Source: JAAYYY01 sp964579295
Lineage (GTDB): Bacteria; Chloroflexota; Anaerolineae; Promineifilales; Promineifilaceae
NCBI GenBank assembly: GCA_964579295.1
Contig: CAZOGK010000001.1
Location: 124,001-188,000 of the forward strand
Direction: 5' to 3'
Length of the DNA: 64,000 nucleotides
Under the pieces are notes generated by a model. It was not told where the DNA came from. It made no database searches and worked only from the letters and a program-made list of their open reading frames with translations. This document shows, in pieces, positions 17,465 to 25,941 of this stretch. Made by a program: the position numbers and the translations under genes. Position 1 is the stretch's first letter. The number at the start of each line of letters is the position of its first letter.

Positions 17465-18952
17465 TTAGGCGGGCTGCAGCTGTTCTGTCAAGCGCTGCAG
17501 CGCTGCCTGCCGCTCCGCCTTCTCTGCCTGGGCCAGCAGAGCGACGGGGGGCACGGCGCGCACGGCGCAGACGTCCGGTGGCAGCGGGCAGCGCTCGCAG
17601 GTCTCGTTGATAATCACCCGCGCAATAGCCGGGTCAGCGACAAAGTTGACCGTATCGCTCAGCTCGCGGTTGACGCGGAAGCCGACGATGACGCTGCTCG
17701 TCACGTCCGGCGAGAGGACCAGCGGGCGCGCAAAGCCGATGCAGAGGAAGCGTTCCTGCGTATCGTAGAATTCGGAAATCTGCGCGCCGGGCAGCGGCTG
17801 CTCGCGGCTCGGCGCGGCTTCCAGCTCGCGCAGGAGCCGGCCGGTCAGCCAGCGCCGGCAGAAATGCTCGTCCAGCGCGCTGCCGCCCGGCAAGAGGAGC
17901 CGGCTCATGTTGAGCTGCTTGACGAGCTGATAGCGCTGCCCGTTGCTGTGGAAGCGCAGAAAGTGCAGGGGAATGCCGAAGTACTGCGGGATCAGCTCGC
18001 TGAAACGATAGAGCAGCATTTCCGGCGTCACGTCGTAGCTCGTCAGCAAGCGCAGAAAGCGGCCGGGCTGCCAGTTTGGCTGGGCAAACAGCTCGCGGAT
18101 GTCGGCCAGCATCGGCGCCTGGGGCATGAGCAGGGCGCCGGCGAAGTAGGAGGCGCGAAAGTCGTTGAGCACCTGCTGGAAGCTATCCACCTGATCGGGC
18201 GCCGAGGTCGTGGCGCGCTCCTGCAGGCCCAATATCTGATAGCCCATCTCGCGCGCCAGCAAAAACTTGATCTGGTTGTCCTGCAGCCGGTTGTTGAGCA
18301 GCAATATGCGCGGGCTGCCCGGCAGCAGGACGGAGCGGTAGCCCGCCAGGCGCGGCTCGCGGCTGAGCTGCTCCCAGTCGAGCAGGTAGTTGAAGCGTGC
18401 CCGCAGCAGCGCTTGCAGTGAGCTGAGCGCCGGCGGTTGGCCGTCGTCCAGCTCAATCTCACCGCGGAAGCGCTCGGCCGCATCTTCGATGTCGGCAAAA
18501 TAGTTCTCGTGGATTTCCTGGTAAGAGCGCAGCGCGGCGCGCAGGAAATGCTCCTGATTGAGATTATGCTGGCGCCCAATCTCCAGCATGGCGTGGAGCA
18601 GGGCGCTCGCTTTGGCCGGCACGCGCGTGAGGATATTGACCAGATCGGCCAGCTCCAGACCAAACTCGTCGAACGGGAACTCCTGCAGCAGCGGCGAGGC
18701 CAGCGCCGCCTCCAGGTAGTTCAGGCCGGGCGCCAGCTTGATCGAGACCAGCTCGTCGTAGCTCTTGTGCAGCGCCTCGGCCATGCGCAGGATCTTGTCT
18801 GTCTTAGGGTATTTACGGCCTTTCTCAATCTCGGTGACGTAGGAAGGGGAGAGATCGCAGCGCTCGGCAAACTCGGTCAGAGTCATACCGCTTGCGGTGC
18901 GCGCCTGCCGGATCTTCATACCCAGGATGATATTGACCAGCTCTTGGTTCAT
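17465..18952 (-). CDS. RamB/ScfR-like XRE-family regulator of acetate/glyoxylate metabolism
   Basis: A 495-residue transcription regulator. Residues 10-66 are a Cro/cI helix-turn-helix (MTLTEFAERCDLSPSYVTEIEKG). Residues about 180-300 correspond to the IrrE/ImmA-like domain, but where a peptidase would have HExxH there is LAREMGYQ (232-239), so zinc catalysis is not expected. The C-terminal domain (about 330-475) resembles DUF2083 of short-chain fatty acyl regulators and ends with a Cys cluster, C452, C455 and C462, in CERCPLPPDVC. In Corynebacterium and Mycobacterium the family member RamB controls the glyoxylate-bypass and acetate genes. Here the gene is divergent from malate synthase and isocitrate lyase with 168 bp between them, which strongly suggests it regulates them. 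Effector and sign of control are unknown. Confidence 0.8.
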   Translation of the reverse strand: MNQELVNIILGMKIRQARTASGMTLTEFAERCDLSPSYVTEIEKGRKYPKTDKILRMAEALHKSYDELVSIKLAPGLNYLEAALASPLLQEFPFDEFGLELADLVNILTRVPAKASALLHAMLEIGRQHNLNQEHFLRAALRSYQEIHENYFADIEDAAERFRGEIELDDGQPPALSSLQALLRARFNYLLDWEQLSREPRLAGYRSVLLPGSPRILLLNNRLQDNQIKFLLAREMGYQILGLQERATTSAPDQVDSFQQVLNDFRASYFAGALLMPQAPMLADIRELFAQPNWQPGRFLRLLTSYDVTPEMLLYRFSELIPQYFGIPLHFLRFHSNGQRYQLVKQLNMSRLLLPGGSALDEHFCRRWLTGRLLRELEAAPSREQPLPGAQISEFYDTQERFLCIGFARPLVLSPDVTSSVIVGFRVNRELSDTVNFVADPAIARVIINETCERCPLPPDVCAVRAVPPVALLAQAEKAERQAALQRLTEQLQPA

Positions 18953-18972
18953 GGAACCTCTAATTCTCTTAA

Positions 18973-18987
18973 TCGCCTGTTCGGCGA
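18973..18987. promoter_or_regulatory. Inverted repeat near ramB-like start, candidate operator
   Basis: TCGCC-TGTTC-GGCGA is a perfect 5-bp inverted repeat about 20 bp from the regulator's start codon. It could be an autoregulatory operator. Related TTCGC arms recur at 19061-19072. Confidence 0.35.
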
Positions 18988-19027
18988 CCTGTATTTCGAT
19001 TTATGCTGCAGAGCGTCACATTACTGT

Positions 19028-19056
19028 TTGACAAGCTCTCATCACTATGATACAAA
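19028..19056 (+). promoter_or_regulatory. Probable aceB promoter
   Basis: A consensus -35 TTGACA (19028-19033) is followed after 17 nt by TACAAA (19051-19056). It lies 64 bp before the malate synthase ATG, in the divergent region shared with the RamB-like regulator. Confidence 0.5.
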
Positions 19057-19060
19057 GCTA

Positions 19061-19072
19061 GCGAATTTTCGC
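19061..19072. promoter_or_regulatory. Inverted repeat downstream of aceB promoter
   Basis: GCGAA-TT-TTCGC lies immediately after the predicted -10 hexamer, where a bound repressor would block initiation. It is a candidate site for the divergent RamB-like regulator; binding is inference. Confidence 0.35.
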
Positions 19073-19120
19073 CAACAGCGTGAATTCACTCTTATCCACG
19101 TAATCTTGAGGGGAAAACTG

Positions 19121-20713
19121 ATGGCGAGTCTCGAAGGCATAGACGTAACTGCTCCCCTGCCTGCCGGCTATGAGCAGGTACTGACACCCGCCGCGCTCCA
19201 CTTCCTGGCTACGCTGGAGCGAGCCGCCCGCACCGACCGGCGCGCGCTGCTGCAGAAGCGGCAGGAGCGCCAGGCCGCACTCGACACCGGCGAGCTGCCC
19301 CGCTTTCTGGACAGCACGCGCCACATACGCGAGTCGGATTGGCAGGTTGCGCCTATTCCCGCCGACCTGCAGCGGCGCTGGGTAGAGATCACGGGGCCGA
19401 CCGACCGCAAAATGATGATCAACGCGCTCAATTCCGGCGCCGACGTCTTTATGGCCGACTTCGAGGACGCCAACTCGCCCACCTGGGAGAACATGGTTGA
19501 GGGGCAGCGCAACCTGATGGATGCTGTGGAGCGGGCAATCAGCTTTAGCGGCCCGGATGGCCGGCAGTACACGCTTGACGACGAGACCGCCACGCTGCTG
19601 GTGCGCCCGCGCGGCTGGCACCTTGACGAAAAACACCTGCTGGTGGACGGCCAGCCGATGTCCGGCTCGCTCTTCGACTTTGGTCTCTACTTCTTCCACA
19701 ACGCCAGCCGGCTCCTGGAGCAAGGGACCGGCCCCTACTTTTACCTGGCCAAGCTGGAAGGTCACGAGGAAGCGCGCCTGTGGAACGACGTTTTCAAGCT
19801 GGCACAGGACGAGCTGGGCATCCCGCGCGGCAGTATCAAGGCGACCGTGCTCATCGAGAATATTCTGGCCGCCTTCGAGATGGAGGAAATCCTCTACGAG
19901 CTGCGCGAGCACATGGCCGGGCTGAACGCCGGGCGCTGGGACTACATTTTCAGTGTCATCAAGAAGTTCCGCAACCGGCCGGGCTTCCTGCTGCCCAACC
20001 GCGCTCAGATTACGATGACGGCGCCGTTTATGCGCAGCTACACCGAACAGCTGGTGCGCGCCTGCCACCGCCGGGGCGCGCATGCCATTGGCGGCATGGC
20101 CGCCTACATCCCGCGCAAAGAAGCCGAAGCCAACCGCCTCGCCTTTGAGAAGGTAAACGAAGACAAGGTGCGCGAGTCGGGCGATGGCTTCGACGGCACC
20201 TGGGTGGCTCATCCCGGCCTGGTGCCGCTGGCCCGCCAGGTCTTCGCGCAGGTGCTGGGCGAGCGTCCCCACCAGAAAGAGCGGCTGCGCGCGGACGTGC
20301 GGCCCGACGACGCCGCGCTGACCAGCTTCGCCGTTGCCGGTGGGACCATTACCGAAGAGGGTCTGCGCACCAATATTAACGTGGCCCTCCTCTACCTGGA
20401 ATCATGGCTACGCGGGGTCGGCGCGGCTGCCCTGTACGACCTGATGGAAGACACAGCCACCGCCGAGATCTCGCGCGCACAGGTCTGGCAGTGGATCAAC
20501 AATGCGGATGCCTGCCTTGACGACGGGCGGGAGATTTCCCTGGAGCTGGTGCGCCGCCTGATCCCCGAGGAGATGGAAAAGATCCGCGAGCTGGCCGGCG
20601 ACGCCTGGTATGCCCAGGCTCGCCTCGCCGACGCCCGCGCCATCTTCGACCAGCTCGTGGCTGGAGAGTTCGTCGACTTCCTTACGCTACTCGCCTACGA
20701 CTATTTGCCGTAG
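19121..20713 (+). CDS. aceB: Malate synthase A
   Basis: A 530-residue enzyme that condenses glyoxylate with acetyl-CoA to give malate, the second step of the glyoxylate bypass. The ATG at 19121 (MASLEG) is chosen because TTGAGGGG lies 7 nt upstream and the length matches the family; the open frame extends upstream across the regulator gene but is not coding there. Signatures are VEITGPTDRKMMINALNSGA, ADVFMADFEDANSPTW, LLVRPRGWHLDEKH, the catalytic-core GSIKATVLIENILAAFEMEEI and HAIGGMAAYIPRK. It is followed after 107 nt by isocitrate lyase, giving a complete bypass operon, and is divergent from a RamB-like regulator. Confidence 0.95.
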   Translation: MASLEGIDVTAPLPAGYEQVLTPAALHFLATLERAARTDRRALLQKRQERQAALDTGELPRFLDSTRHIRESDWQVAPIPADLQRRWVEITGPTDRKMMINALNSGADVFMADFEDANSPTWENMVEGQRNLMDAVERAISFSGPDGRQYTLDDETATLLVRPRGWHLDEKHLLVDGQPMSGSLFDFGLYFFHNASRLLEQGTGPYFYLAKLEGHEEARLWNDVFKLAQDELGIPRGSIKATVLIENILAAFEMEEILYELREHMAGLNAGRWDYIFSVIKKFRNRPGFLLPNRAQITMTAPFMRSYTEQLVRACHRRGAHAIGGMAAYIPRKEAEANRLAFEKVNEDKVRESGDGFDGTWVAHPGLVPLARQVFAQVLGERPHQKERLRADVRPDDAALTSFAVAGGTITEEGLRTNINVALLYLESWLRGVGAAALYDLMEDTATAEISRAQVWQWINNADACLDDGREISLELVRRLIPEEMEKIRELAGDAWYAQARLADARAIFDQLVAGEFVDFLTLLAYDYLP

Positions 20714-20742
20714 CCGTTTAGGTTCTGCGCCCAATGAGGTAG

Positions 20743-20776
20743 AGGTGATTGGCGCCCCTCAAAGCGCCGGTCACCT
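20743..20776 (+). other. Long hairpin between aceB and aceA
   Basis: Left arm 20743-20755 and right arm 20764-20776 form 13 pairs (11 Watson-Crick, 2 G-U) around the 8-nt loop CCCTCAAA. No T-run follows, so it is probably an mRNA stability or processing element that sets the ratio of the two enzymes, not a terminator. Confidence 0.55.
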
Positions 20777-20820
20777 GATGCAGACGGTCTATTAACCAGG
20801 TGTGATAGGGAGAATGAATC

Positions 20821-22116
20821 ATGATGAAGGAAGTTGTAATCGCCGAGATGGAAAAGTCGTGGCAGGAACAGGAGCGCTGGCAGGGCATCAGCCGCAGCTA
20901 CAGCGCGGCCGACGTGGTCCGGCTGCGGGGTAACGTGCTGGTCGAGCACACGCTGGCGCGCCGCGGCGCCGAGCGGCTGTGGCGGTTGATGAGCACGCAG
21001 CCCTTCGTGCGCGCCCTGGGCGCCATCACCGGCAACCAGGCGGTGCAGATGGTGCATGCCGGTCTGCAGGCCATCTATCTCAGCGGCTGGCAGGTGGCGG
21101 CGGATGGCAACACCATCGGCCATACCTACCCGGACCAGAGCCTCTATCCGGTGGACAGCGCGCCGGAGATGGCGCGGCGGCTGAACAACGCCATGCTGCG
21201 CGCCGACCAGATTGCGGCGATGCAGGGGCGCGCGGATGTGGATTACGTCGTGCCCATCGTCGCCGACGCCGAATCAGGCTTCGGCGGCCCGCTTAATACC
21301 TTCGAGCTGATGAAGAGCATGATTGAGGCCGGGGCCGCCGGCGTCCATCTCGAAGACCAGCTTTCCAGCGCCAAGAAGTGCGGCCACATGGGCGGCAAGG
21401 TTCTGGTGCCGGTGCAGGAGTTCGTCGGCAAGCTGGGCGCGGCGCGCCTCGCCGCCGACGTGCTGGGCGTGCCCACCATCCTCATCGCCCGCACCGACGC
21501 CGATTCGGCCACGCTGCTGCGCAGCGACATCGACCCGCTGGACCAACCCTTCCTCACCGGCGAGCGCAGCTTCGAGGGCTACTACTACATCAACGGTGGG
21601 CTCGACTACGCCATTGAGCGCGGCCTGGCCTACGCCCCCTATGCCGATGTCGTCTGGTGCGAGACGTCGAAGCCCGACCTGGGCGAGGCGCGTGAGTTCG
21701 CGCAGGCAATTCACGAGAAGTTCCCTGGCAAGTTCCTCGCCTATAACTGCTCACCCTCCTTCAACTGGCGGCGCAACCTGGACGAAAAGACAATTGCCAC
21801 CTTCCAGGAAGAGCTGGGTGCGCTGGGCTACAAATTCCAGTTTGTGACCCTGGCTGGCTTCCACACCCTGAACCTGAGCATGTTTGAGCTGGCCAATGCC
21901 TACCGCGAACAAGGAATGGCGGCCTACGCCCAGGTGCAGGAGCGGGAGTTTGATATGGAGCGGCAGTTCGGCTACGCCGCCGCCAAACACCAGAGCTTTG
22001 TGGGCGCCGGTTATTTTGACGAAGTGCAGCTGGTGCTCTCCCAGGGTCAGTCTTCGACGACGGCCCTCAGCGGCAGCACGGAAGAAGCCCAGTTCGAGCC
22101 GGCCAGCGCCGACTAG
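20821..22116 (+). CDS. aceA: Isocitrate lyase
   Basis: A 431-residue enzyme splitting isocitrate into glyoxylate and succinate, the first step of the glyoxylate bypass. The active-site signature KKCGHM is at 185-190, making C187 the catalytic cysteine; VADAESGFGGP (147-157) binds Mg2+ and substrate, and GVHLEDQ and LIARTDADSA are also conserved. AGGGAG lies 8 nt before the ATG at 20821. It follows malate synthase in the same direction after a 107-nt gap with a strong hairpin. Presence of both enzymes implies growth on acetate, fatty acids or other C2-yielding substrates. The stop codon lies 19 nt from that of the convergent lipoprotein gene. Confidence 0.96.
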   Translation: MMKEVVIAEMEKSWQEQERWQGISRSYSAADVVRLRGNVLVEHTLARRGAERLWRLMSTQPFVRALGAITGNQAVQMVHAGLQAIYLSGWQVAADGNTIGHTYPDQSLYPVDSAPEMARRLNNAMLRADQIAAMQGRADVDYVVPIVADAESGFGGPLNTFELMKSMIEAGAAGVHLEDQLSSAKKCGHMGGKVLVPVQEFVGKLGAARLAADVLGVPTILIARTDADSATLLRSDIDPLDQPFLTGERSFEGYYYINGGLDYAIERGLAYAPYADVVWCETSKPDLGEAREFAQAIHEKFPGKFLAYNCSPSFNWRRNLDEKTIATFQEELGALGYKFQFVTLAGFHTLNLSMFELANAYREQGMAAYAQVQEREFDMERQFGYAAAKHQSFVGAGYFDEVQLVLSQGQSSTTALSGSTEEAQFEPASAD

Positions 22117-22135
22117 AGGCCATCTCCGGCGACGA

Positions 22136-24208
22136 TTACTCCGCCGCCCCCTGCTGCCAGTAGGCGTAATAGTAGGGGGCGGCGGCTTCCGGGTGGAAGA
22201 ACCAGCCGCGCAGCCAGCGCTGCTCGTAGCGCGTCTGCGCCGGCTGCGGCAACGGGAAGAAGGGGAGTTCTTCCTGCCACACCGTTTCCAGCTGCTCGTA
22301 GGCGGCGCGCCGGCTCGACAGCGTGGGCGCGGCCAGCCCTTCGGCCAGCAGCCCATTGAGGTTCTGGAAGAGGGGCAACGGCAGCCGCTGGAATGCCTCG
22401 ACTTCGGCGTCCAGCAGCGGCGCTATCTGGTAATGGGGGTCGGCGACCGGGGCTTGCCAGCGGACGAAAGCCAGGGGCAGCTTCCGTTCGGCGAAGGCCT
22501 GCTCGTAGGCGGCCTGCGGCAGTCCCAGAATTTCCAGCTGGTAGGCCGGGTTCAGCGCCTGTAGCTGTTCCTGCAGCAGGGCAGCAGCCATCATTTGCTC
22601 CCTGTCGCCCGCCACGTAGGGAAGCTGCAGGCGGAAGCCATTGGCCAGTAGCACGCCGCCCCAGGCTTGCTCCAGCTCCTCGGCGCACTGCTGGCTGTCG
22701 TAGGCGACGGCCAGCGCCGGCGTAGGCCGCCAGGCAGGCGGCAGGAAAGAGCCGGCGACGGCGCCCTCCCCGTTCCAGACGGCGTGGATGTAGGCTTCTG
22801 CGTCGAGGCAGTGAGCAAAGGCGCGGCGCACGAGCGCATCAGCGAAGAAGCTGCCCGGTATGCCCACGCCATCCAGCTGCCCGCTGCCGATGTGCGGGTT
22901 GTCGCCGGGAGTAATGTTAAAATTGAAGACAACAGCCAGCGATCCGCCCTGTGCCAGCGGCCCAATACGCCGCAGCGGACCGGCCGGCGACGGACCGGCC
23001 GTGCAGCCGGCGGCGGACGTGAGGCATGCCTCGCCGGCAAGCTGCTCGGCCAGCGGATAGACCGGCGGCGCGAGCGGCGCCGTCGCCACTTCTCCGCGCT
23101 GTAGCTGCTGCCAGCGTAGTTGCGGATCGGCCACCTCGCGGATGCGAATTGTCTGCAGGCGCGGCCGTCCCGCGGGGCCGCCGGCCCACATCTCATCCAG
23201 ATTGGTGCGCCAGTAACTATTGTTGGCAGTCAACACAAATTCGTGGCCGGGTGTCCAATGGTCGAGGAGGTATGGTCCTGTGCCGAGAATGGCGGTAGCC
23301 AGCGGCGTCTCGCCCACGGCCGGCGCATACCACGCCGTCCAGTTTTCGCAGCCGCCATCCCAGTCGCCGCGCTCAACGGCCCACTCCTGGCTGACCACGC
23401 CGGCCCACGGCTGGCTGAGGAGCGCCGGCAGGGGCGCCCAGGGTTGGGCCAGCCGCAGCGTCACCGTGCCCGCCTCCGGGTCAGCCGTTATGGCCTCCAG
23501 CACGCGCTCGCAAATCGCCGTGCGCTCCTGCTCCGAGGTGTTTTCGACCAGAGCGGCGCGGTCGCCGGCATAAGCGCCGCCGGCTACTTCAGCAGTGACA
23601 TCACCCGACTCGTAGCCGAGCAGTGGCTGCAGCAGCAGCCCGGACGGCCCGCCGGCTGTCGCTTGCAGCAGCAGGCGCTGCAGCGAGTAGGCCGCATCGG
23701 TGGCAGTCAGCGGCGCGCCGTTGCTGAAGCTGACGCCGCGCCGTAGCGTGAAGACATAGCTGCTGCCCTCCTCTTCTACCTGCCAGCGCGCGGCAAGCAG
23801 CGGCACAAACTCGCCCGGGTTGCCAGGATCAGGATAGACCAGCGTCTCCAGCACGTTGCGGGCGACGACGGCGCTGGCATCGTCGGCAACCTGCGCCGGG
23901 TCGAGCGTGCGCGGTCCGGTCACAACCGCCTGCTGCAAATTTTCGGGATCGGCGCTGACAAAGGGGGTAGCCGGCGGCGGCGTAGCGGTGACGACGACGA
24001 GGCGCGTCACTTCCGCCCCCGGCTCGGCCTGCGCGGAAACCGGGATGAGCCGTGTGACTTCGACGACGCGTGTTACCTCCGCGCCGTTGGCGCAGGCGGC
24101 GAGCAAGAGCAGGAGTAAGCCTGCCGCCAGGATTTGGGCGCGCCCCAGCCGCCAGTCAGCGCGCATGGTCCGGCCGGAGTCATGGTCTGGCGCGGGCCTG
24201 CGCCTCAT
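22136..24208 (-). CDS. ABC transporter substrate-binding lipoprotein, peptide/nickel family
   Basis: A 690-residue solute-binding protein of family 5 (SBP_bac_5: oligopeptide, dipeptide, nickel). The signal peptide ends in a lipobox LLAAC, so it should be lipid-anchored outside the membrane. A linker with repeated EVTRLxVV segments, common in Chloroflexota lipoproteins, precedes the mature domain. ARWQVEEEGSSYVFTLRRGVSFSNGAPLTATDAAYSLQRL is fragmented evidence of the family: the FTLRRGVxFSNGxPLTAxD pattern is diagnostic. The ATG overlaps the stop of the DUF92 gene (ATGA), with GGAGAGGAG just upstream, so translation is coupled. No permease or ATPase genes adjoin it, so it is an orphan component; the ligand is unknown. 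Confidence 0.85.
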   Translation of the reverse strand: MRRRPAPDHDSGRTMRADWRLGRAQILAAGLLLLLLAACANGAEVTRVVEVTRLIPVSAQAEPGAEVTRLVVVTATPPPATPFVSADPENLQQAVVTGPRTLDPAQVADDASAVVARNVLETLVYPDPGNPGEFVPLLAARWQVEEEGSSYVFTLRRGVSFSNGAPLTATDAAYSLQRLLLQATAGGPSGLLLQPLLGYESGDVTAEVAGGAYAGDRAALVENTSEQERTAICERVLEAITADPEAGTVTLRLAQPWAPLPALLSQPWAGVVSQEWAVERGDWDGGCENWTAWYAPAVGETPLATAILGTGPYLLDHWTPGHEFVLTANNSYWRTNLDEMWAGGPAGRPRLQTIRIREVADPQLRWQQLQRGEVATAPLAPPVYPLAEQLAGEACLTSAAGCTAGPSPAGPLRRIGPLAQGGSLAVVFNFNITPGDNPHIGSGQLDGVGIPGSFFADALVRRAFAHCLDAEAYIHAVWNGEGAVAGSFLPPAWRPTPALAVAYDSQQCAEELEQAWGGVLLANGFRLQLPYVAGDREQMMAAALLQEQLQALNPAYQLEILGLPQAAYEQAFAERKLPLAFVRWQAPVADPHYQIAPLLDAEVEAFQRLPLPLFQNLNGLLAEGLAAPTLSSRRAAYEQLETVWQEELPFFPLPQPAQTRYEQRWLRGWFFHPEAAAPYYYAYWQQGAAE

Positions 24209-25026
24209 GCTCCTCTCCGCGGCGCGCCCAGGAGCCGCCAGACGCCCAGGGCCGCCAATCCCCCGGCCAGCGAAGCAATGAGGTTAACCAGGTCGTTATT
24301 CAGCCAGCGCCAGCCGCGCAGCGGCCGGGTCGCCGCGCCGCACTTATGCAGCCGGCGCTCGGTGTCTTTCTGGCAGACATCACAGTAGTAGATCTGCTGC
24401 ACGGTGGCGCCGAGCAGGCTGTCAAACAGCGAACCGGCCAGCCCGCCGGCCAGCCCCGCCCAGGCAAAGGTGCGCACCTTTTCCCCGCGCTGCAGCAGCC
24501 CGGCAAGGAGGCCGATGAGCAGCCCGCCCAGTGCAGAGACGGCCGTTCCCAGGAAGGAGACGCCGCCGCTGGCGCCCACGGCGACGACCTGCCCGTTGGT
24601 GATCAGCCGCGGCGGGCGTGGACTGAGCGTGCCCAGCTCAGTGGCCCAAGTGTCGGCGGTGACGGTCGCCATCGTGCCCACGAAAAAGGGGAACCAGGCG
24701 CGCGACGGGCGCAGTACGCTCAGCAGCGAAATGAGCGCGCCGGCGCCGCCGTTAGCCAGTGCCTGGCTGAAATCGCGCCGGTGGCCTTTGGCAAACTTCT
24801 CGGCTGCCGCCTCCTTCTGCTGCTGCCTGAACTGCGAGAGCAGGCTGGAGGAGACAAAGAAGACGGCCAGCAGCAGGCCCCAGAGCCAGCCGCCCAGGCC
24901 AAAGGTAAGGACACCGACGATCAGCGCCCCGGCGACGCCGGAGGCCGAGAGAGCGCCGCGGCGATAGCCAATGCCGCTGACGGCAATGCTGAGCACGAGG
25001 GCGGAGGCAAGCTGGATGACCATCAT
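24205..25026 (-). CDS. DUF92 family membrane protein
   Basis: A 273-residue integral membrane protein of the DUF92/TIGR00297 family. GYRRGALSASGVAGALIVG near the N-terminus, SLLSQFRQQQKEAAAEKF, the block ALANGGAGALISLL, TVTADTWATELGTLS, LITNGQVVAVGASGGVSFLG and AGLAGGLAGSLFDSLLGATVQ are the family's conserved segments. Plant VTE6 and cyanobacterial members are phytyl-phosphate kinases using CTP; the role in bacteria lacking phytol salvage is not settled, but a polyprenyl-phosphate kinase activity is plausible. Six or more hydrophobic segments are visible. It is preceded by the PH-domain gene (25-nt gap) and followed by the lipoprotein gene in overlap. Confidence 0.8.
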   Translation of the reverse strand: MMVIQLASALVLSIAVSGIGYRRGALSASGVAGALIVGVLTFGLGGWLWGLLLAVFFVSSSLLSQFRQQQKEAAAEKFAKGHRRDFSQALANGGAGALISLLSVLRPSRAWFPFFVGTMATVTADTWATELGTLSPRPPRLITNGQVVAVGASGGVSFLGTAVSALGGLLIGLLAGLLQRGEKVRTFAWAGLAGGLAGSLFDSLLGATVQQIYYCDVCQKDTERRLHKCGAATRPLRGWRWLNNDLVNLIASLAGGLAALGVWRLLGAPRRGA

Positions 25027-25051
25027 GGACCTTAATTATCACCGCCGCGGC

Positions 25052-25912
25052 CTAACTGACCAATGACAGCAGCGCCGCCCCGGCGCCAAGCTGCAACAGC
25101 GCGCCCGCACTCCAAAGCAGCAAGGCCGCCGGCCTCTGCCGGCCGTGGCGATAGAACGCGGCGCCCACTAGCGCGTCGACCAGCCACCAGAGCAGGGCAA
25201 TAAGCGGCAGCGAGAAGCGGGCCATGCCGGCCGGCAGGCCGCTGCTGACGCCGGCAAGGACGGCAAAGAGGGTGAAATTGAGGAGCAGGCCGCCCGCCAA
25301 TAGCTGCAGCGCCGTGCGGTCCTGCCACAAGGGGCTCTGCAGCGGCCCTGGTGCAGCAACCACGCCCCCAGCCGGGGCGCCGCCGGCCCGCGCCGCCTGG
25401 GCGTGCGCCGCGACCTGGCTGGCGAAGGCCGGATCGGCCGGCGCGAGGCCGAATGCTTCGTCTGCCGTCAGGACGAGTGTCTGCCGGGCGAGCGGGCGCG
25501 TGGCGTAGCTGGTCAGGGGCAGGCTGGCGCCGTCGGGACGAACGAGGCGGCCCGCGCCAATTTCCACGCCGGGCCAGCGCACGCCGCGCCAGCCGTGCAG
25601 CCGGTAGCCTGCGCCGCCTTCCACGGCCGTGATGGCCGTCAGGGGGATGGTGTGCCGGCGCCGCCCCCAGGAAAGCTGTAGGGCATCGTCCGCAATGGCA
25701 TAGCGGGCTACGCCGAGGCCTGACGTCCAGAAGCTGACGAAGATGAAGGCGACAAGGGCCAGCAAGAGCACGGCGCCCCAGAGCAAGCTGAGCAGGTCGC
25801 CCCAGGCGGCGCGCAGCAGGAGAAAGAGGATGACGATGAGCAGGAGGAGAAGCCCGGCCAGCAGGTAGCCGGCGAGGAGGCCGGGCGAGCGAGTGGGCGT
25901 TGTCAGCGGCAT
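25052..25912 (-). CDS. Membrane protein with bacterial PH-like domain
   Basis: A 286-residue protein. Two N-terminal hydrophobic segments (LLAGYLLAGLLLLLIVILFLLL and LLSLLWGAVLLLALVAFIFVSF) are followed by a bacterial PH-like domain at about 70-165, where GVARYAIADDALQLSWGRRRHTIPL and ITAVEGGAGYRLHGWRG match the short-strand pattern of the family. The C-terminal half carries three or four more hydrophobic segments. Function is unknown; PH-like membrane proteins often occur in envelope stress or anti-phage contexts, but nothing here supports a specific role. It starts 29 nt after the recR stop codon and is probably co-transcribed with the dnaX-ybaB-recR operon. Confidence 0.65.
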   Translation of the reverse strand: MPLTTPTRSPGLLAGYLLAGLLLLLIVILFLLLRAAWGDLLSLLWGAVLLLALVAFIFVSFWTSGLGVARYAIADDALQLSWGRRRHTIPLTAITAVEGGAGYRLHGWRGVRWPGVEIGAGRLVRPDGASLPLTSYATRPLARQTLVLTADEAFGLAPADPAFASQVAAHAQAARAGGAPAGGVVAAPGPLQSPLWQDRTALQLLAGGLLLNFTLFAVLAGVSSGLPAGMARFSLPLIALLWWLVDALVGAAFYRHGRQRPAALLLWSAGALLQLGAGAALLSLVS

Positions 25913-25941
25913 CTGATTGGGAGCAGGGCGGCCGTTCCCCT

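Noticed and set aside
18437..19120. Upstream extension of the malate synthase frame
   Set aside because: It runs antisense through the RamB-like regulator; the ATG at 19121 has a ribosome site and gives the family length.
19058..20272. Minus-strand open frame opposite malate synthase
   Set aside because: Antisense shadow; no recognisable domain and no ribosome site.
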